From Paenibacillus rigui (GTDB lineage Bacteria; Bacillota; Bacilli; Paenibacillales; NBRC-103111), in the NCBI RefSeq assembly GCF_002234615.1, contig NZ_NMQW01000003.1, positions 1-64,000 on the forward strand: DNA of 64,000 nucleotides. Direction: 5' to 3'. A model generated the notes under the pieces. It saw nothing but the letters and a program-made list of their open reading frames with translations. It was not told where the DNA came from and ran no database searches. Of this stretch, positions 63,440 through 64,000 are shown piece after piece (the stretch's first letter is position 1; each line of letters begins with the position of its first letter). A program made the position numbers and the translations under genes.

Positions 63440-64000
63440 TTACACCAGCCGCTTCATACATCGTTTCAGTATGAGGTACACCACGGACAATACAAGGAGC
63501 CCTCCCAGCACCCAAACAAGTAAAGTCAGTCCCCACGGCAGAGCATAACGCCACCAGGTGGAGAGAGGGGCAGAGACGTCCAGTACCGAAGCGGATGCAG
63601 CCCAAGCGGTACGGGAGGATTCCATGGGTTTCCAGAGCACAAATACGGCGGTTGCCGCCAAAATACCGTGCACAAAGCGGGCCGTTACGAACGGCCAATA
63701 TCTGAGATTCGTATGCTGCAGCAGGCTGACGATTTGCGCATGAACAGACAAACCCGCCCAGGAAAGCACCCATGCCGCAATGGCCGTTTTGTAAATCAAC
63801 GGGATGTGTGTGCCGGCACCGCCCGCTGCCTTGGCGCCTAGGGTCACTTCAAAAAAACCGTTGGCCACCGCCTGGGACAGTGCCTCGGGAACGCCAAACA
63901 AGTGAAGTATCGCATTTATCCCTATGTAGCAAAAGTTCATGATATTCGCGGAAGTCATCACCTCCATGACAACCGAGAAAAAAACGACCAGGCCGCCGAC
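63440..64000 (-). CDS. ylbJ: YlbJ-like sporulation integral membrane protein (partial)
   Basis: Only the C-terminal part, about 187 residues, is in the window; the frame runs through position 64000 without a start. Hydrophobic segments alternate with GFFEVTLGAKAAGG and TARFVHGILAA, which match the YlbJ nucleoside-recognition-like permease family needed for spore cortex formation in Bacillus. The tail is basic (LKRCMKRLV). The ATG at 63967 is internal and should not be taken as the start. Confidence 0.75.
   Translation of the reverse strand, partial: VGGLVVFFSVVMEVMTSANIMNFCYIGINAILHLFGVPEALSQAVANGFFEVTLGAKAAGGAGTHIPLIYKTAIAAWVLSWAGLSVHAQIVSLLQHTNLRYWPFVTARFVHGILAATAVFVLWKPMESSRTAWAASASVLDVSAPLSTWWRYALPWGLTLLVWVLGGLLVLSVVYLILKRCMKRLV

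Noticed and set aside
1-64000. CRISPR arrays, tRNA or rRNA genes, prophage modules, antiphage or toxin-antitoxin genes
   Set aside because: Looked for and not seen; the only regular repeats are the three hairpins at 33467-33577, which lack CRISPR-like unique spacers.

Overview
The window looks like a chromosomal segment of a Gram-positive, endospore-forming bacterium of the Paenibacillus type. It has strong AGGAGG ribosome sites with ATG, GTG and TTG starts, many lipoprotein-anchored sugar-importer clusters of the LplB/YtcP/LipO type, YesM/YesN-like and membrane-bound AraC regulators, and sporulation or Bacillales housekeeping genes (yunB, lytH, ylbJ, yutD, lipA, nadK). No rRNA, tRNA, CRISPR array or prophage was seen. 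Genus is an inference.

Layout. (1) 1-8.5 kb: a LacI regulator, a lipoprotein, two permeases, a PHP-family metallohydrolase and a GH38-like enzyme (DUF5054 type). (2) 8.8-16.6 kb: a second importer with its own ATPase, two uncharacterised proteins, a second PHP metallohydrolase and an MgtC-like protein. The free-standing domain before PHP gene 2 resembles the N-terminal domain fused to PHP gene 1, so blocks 1 and 2 look like one functional region. (3) 16.7-19.3 kb: a small conserved protein, a TVP38/DedA-like membrane protein and a GNAT acetyltransferase. (4) 19.5-26.4 kb: histidine kinase, response regulator, lipoprotein and two permeases, with a terminator and a coupled small ORF between lipoprotein and permease. 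(5) 26.5-27.6 kb: a lactonase-family beta-propeller protein. (6) 27.8-38.5 kb: two tandem membrane AraC regulators (one without a sensor domain), two permeases separated by three covarying hairpin repeats, a Gfo/Idh/MocA oxidoreductase, a toroid-like unknown enzyme and a sugar-phosphate isomerase-like protein. (7) 38.6-41.1 kb: yunB, lytH and the C-terminal half of LarC.

(8) 41.1-55.4 kb is an accessory island, visibly AT-richer in its right half. It starts with an IS4-type transposase remnant. It then carries a complete importer (two permeases and a lipoprotein), a membrane AraC regulator and two large secreted proteins, and ends with a truncated short-chain dehydrogenase and a decayed gene. 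The second secreted protein is a mosaic: AT-rich in front, GC-rich at its C-terminal Ig-like/FIMAH end. (9) 55.4-64 kb: larC1 (with a long His-rich tail), larB, lipA, yutD, nadK, a PilZ protein, an alpha-glucan phosphorylase and the C-terminal part of ylbJ, cut by the window edge.

How it works together: most clusters pair an importer lacking an ATPase gene (so probably energised by a shared MsmX-type ATPase encoded elsewhere) with a private regulator and enzymes for a glycan or sugar derivative. The likeliest undescribed systems are the PHP/GH38-like double-importer region (1-16.5 kb) and the secreted beta-helix/CBM9-FIMAH importer locus (42-54 kb). Their substrates cannot be read from the sequence.
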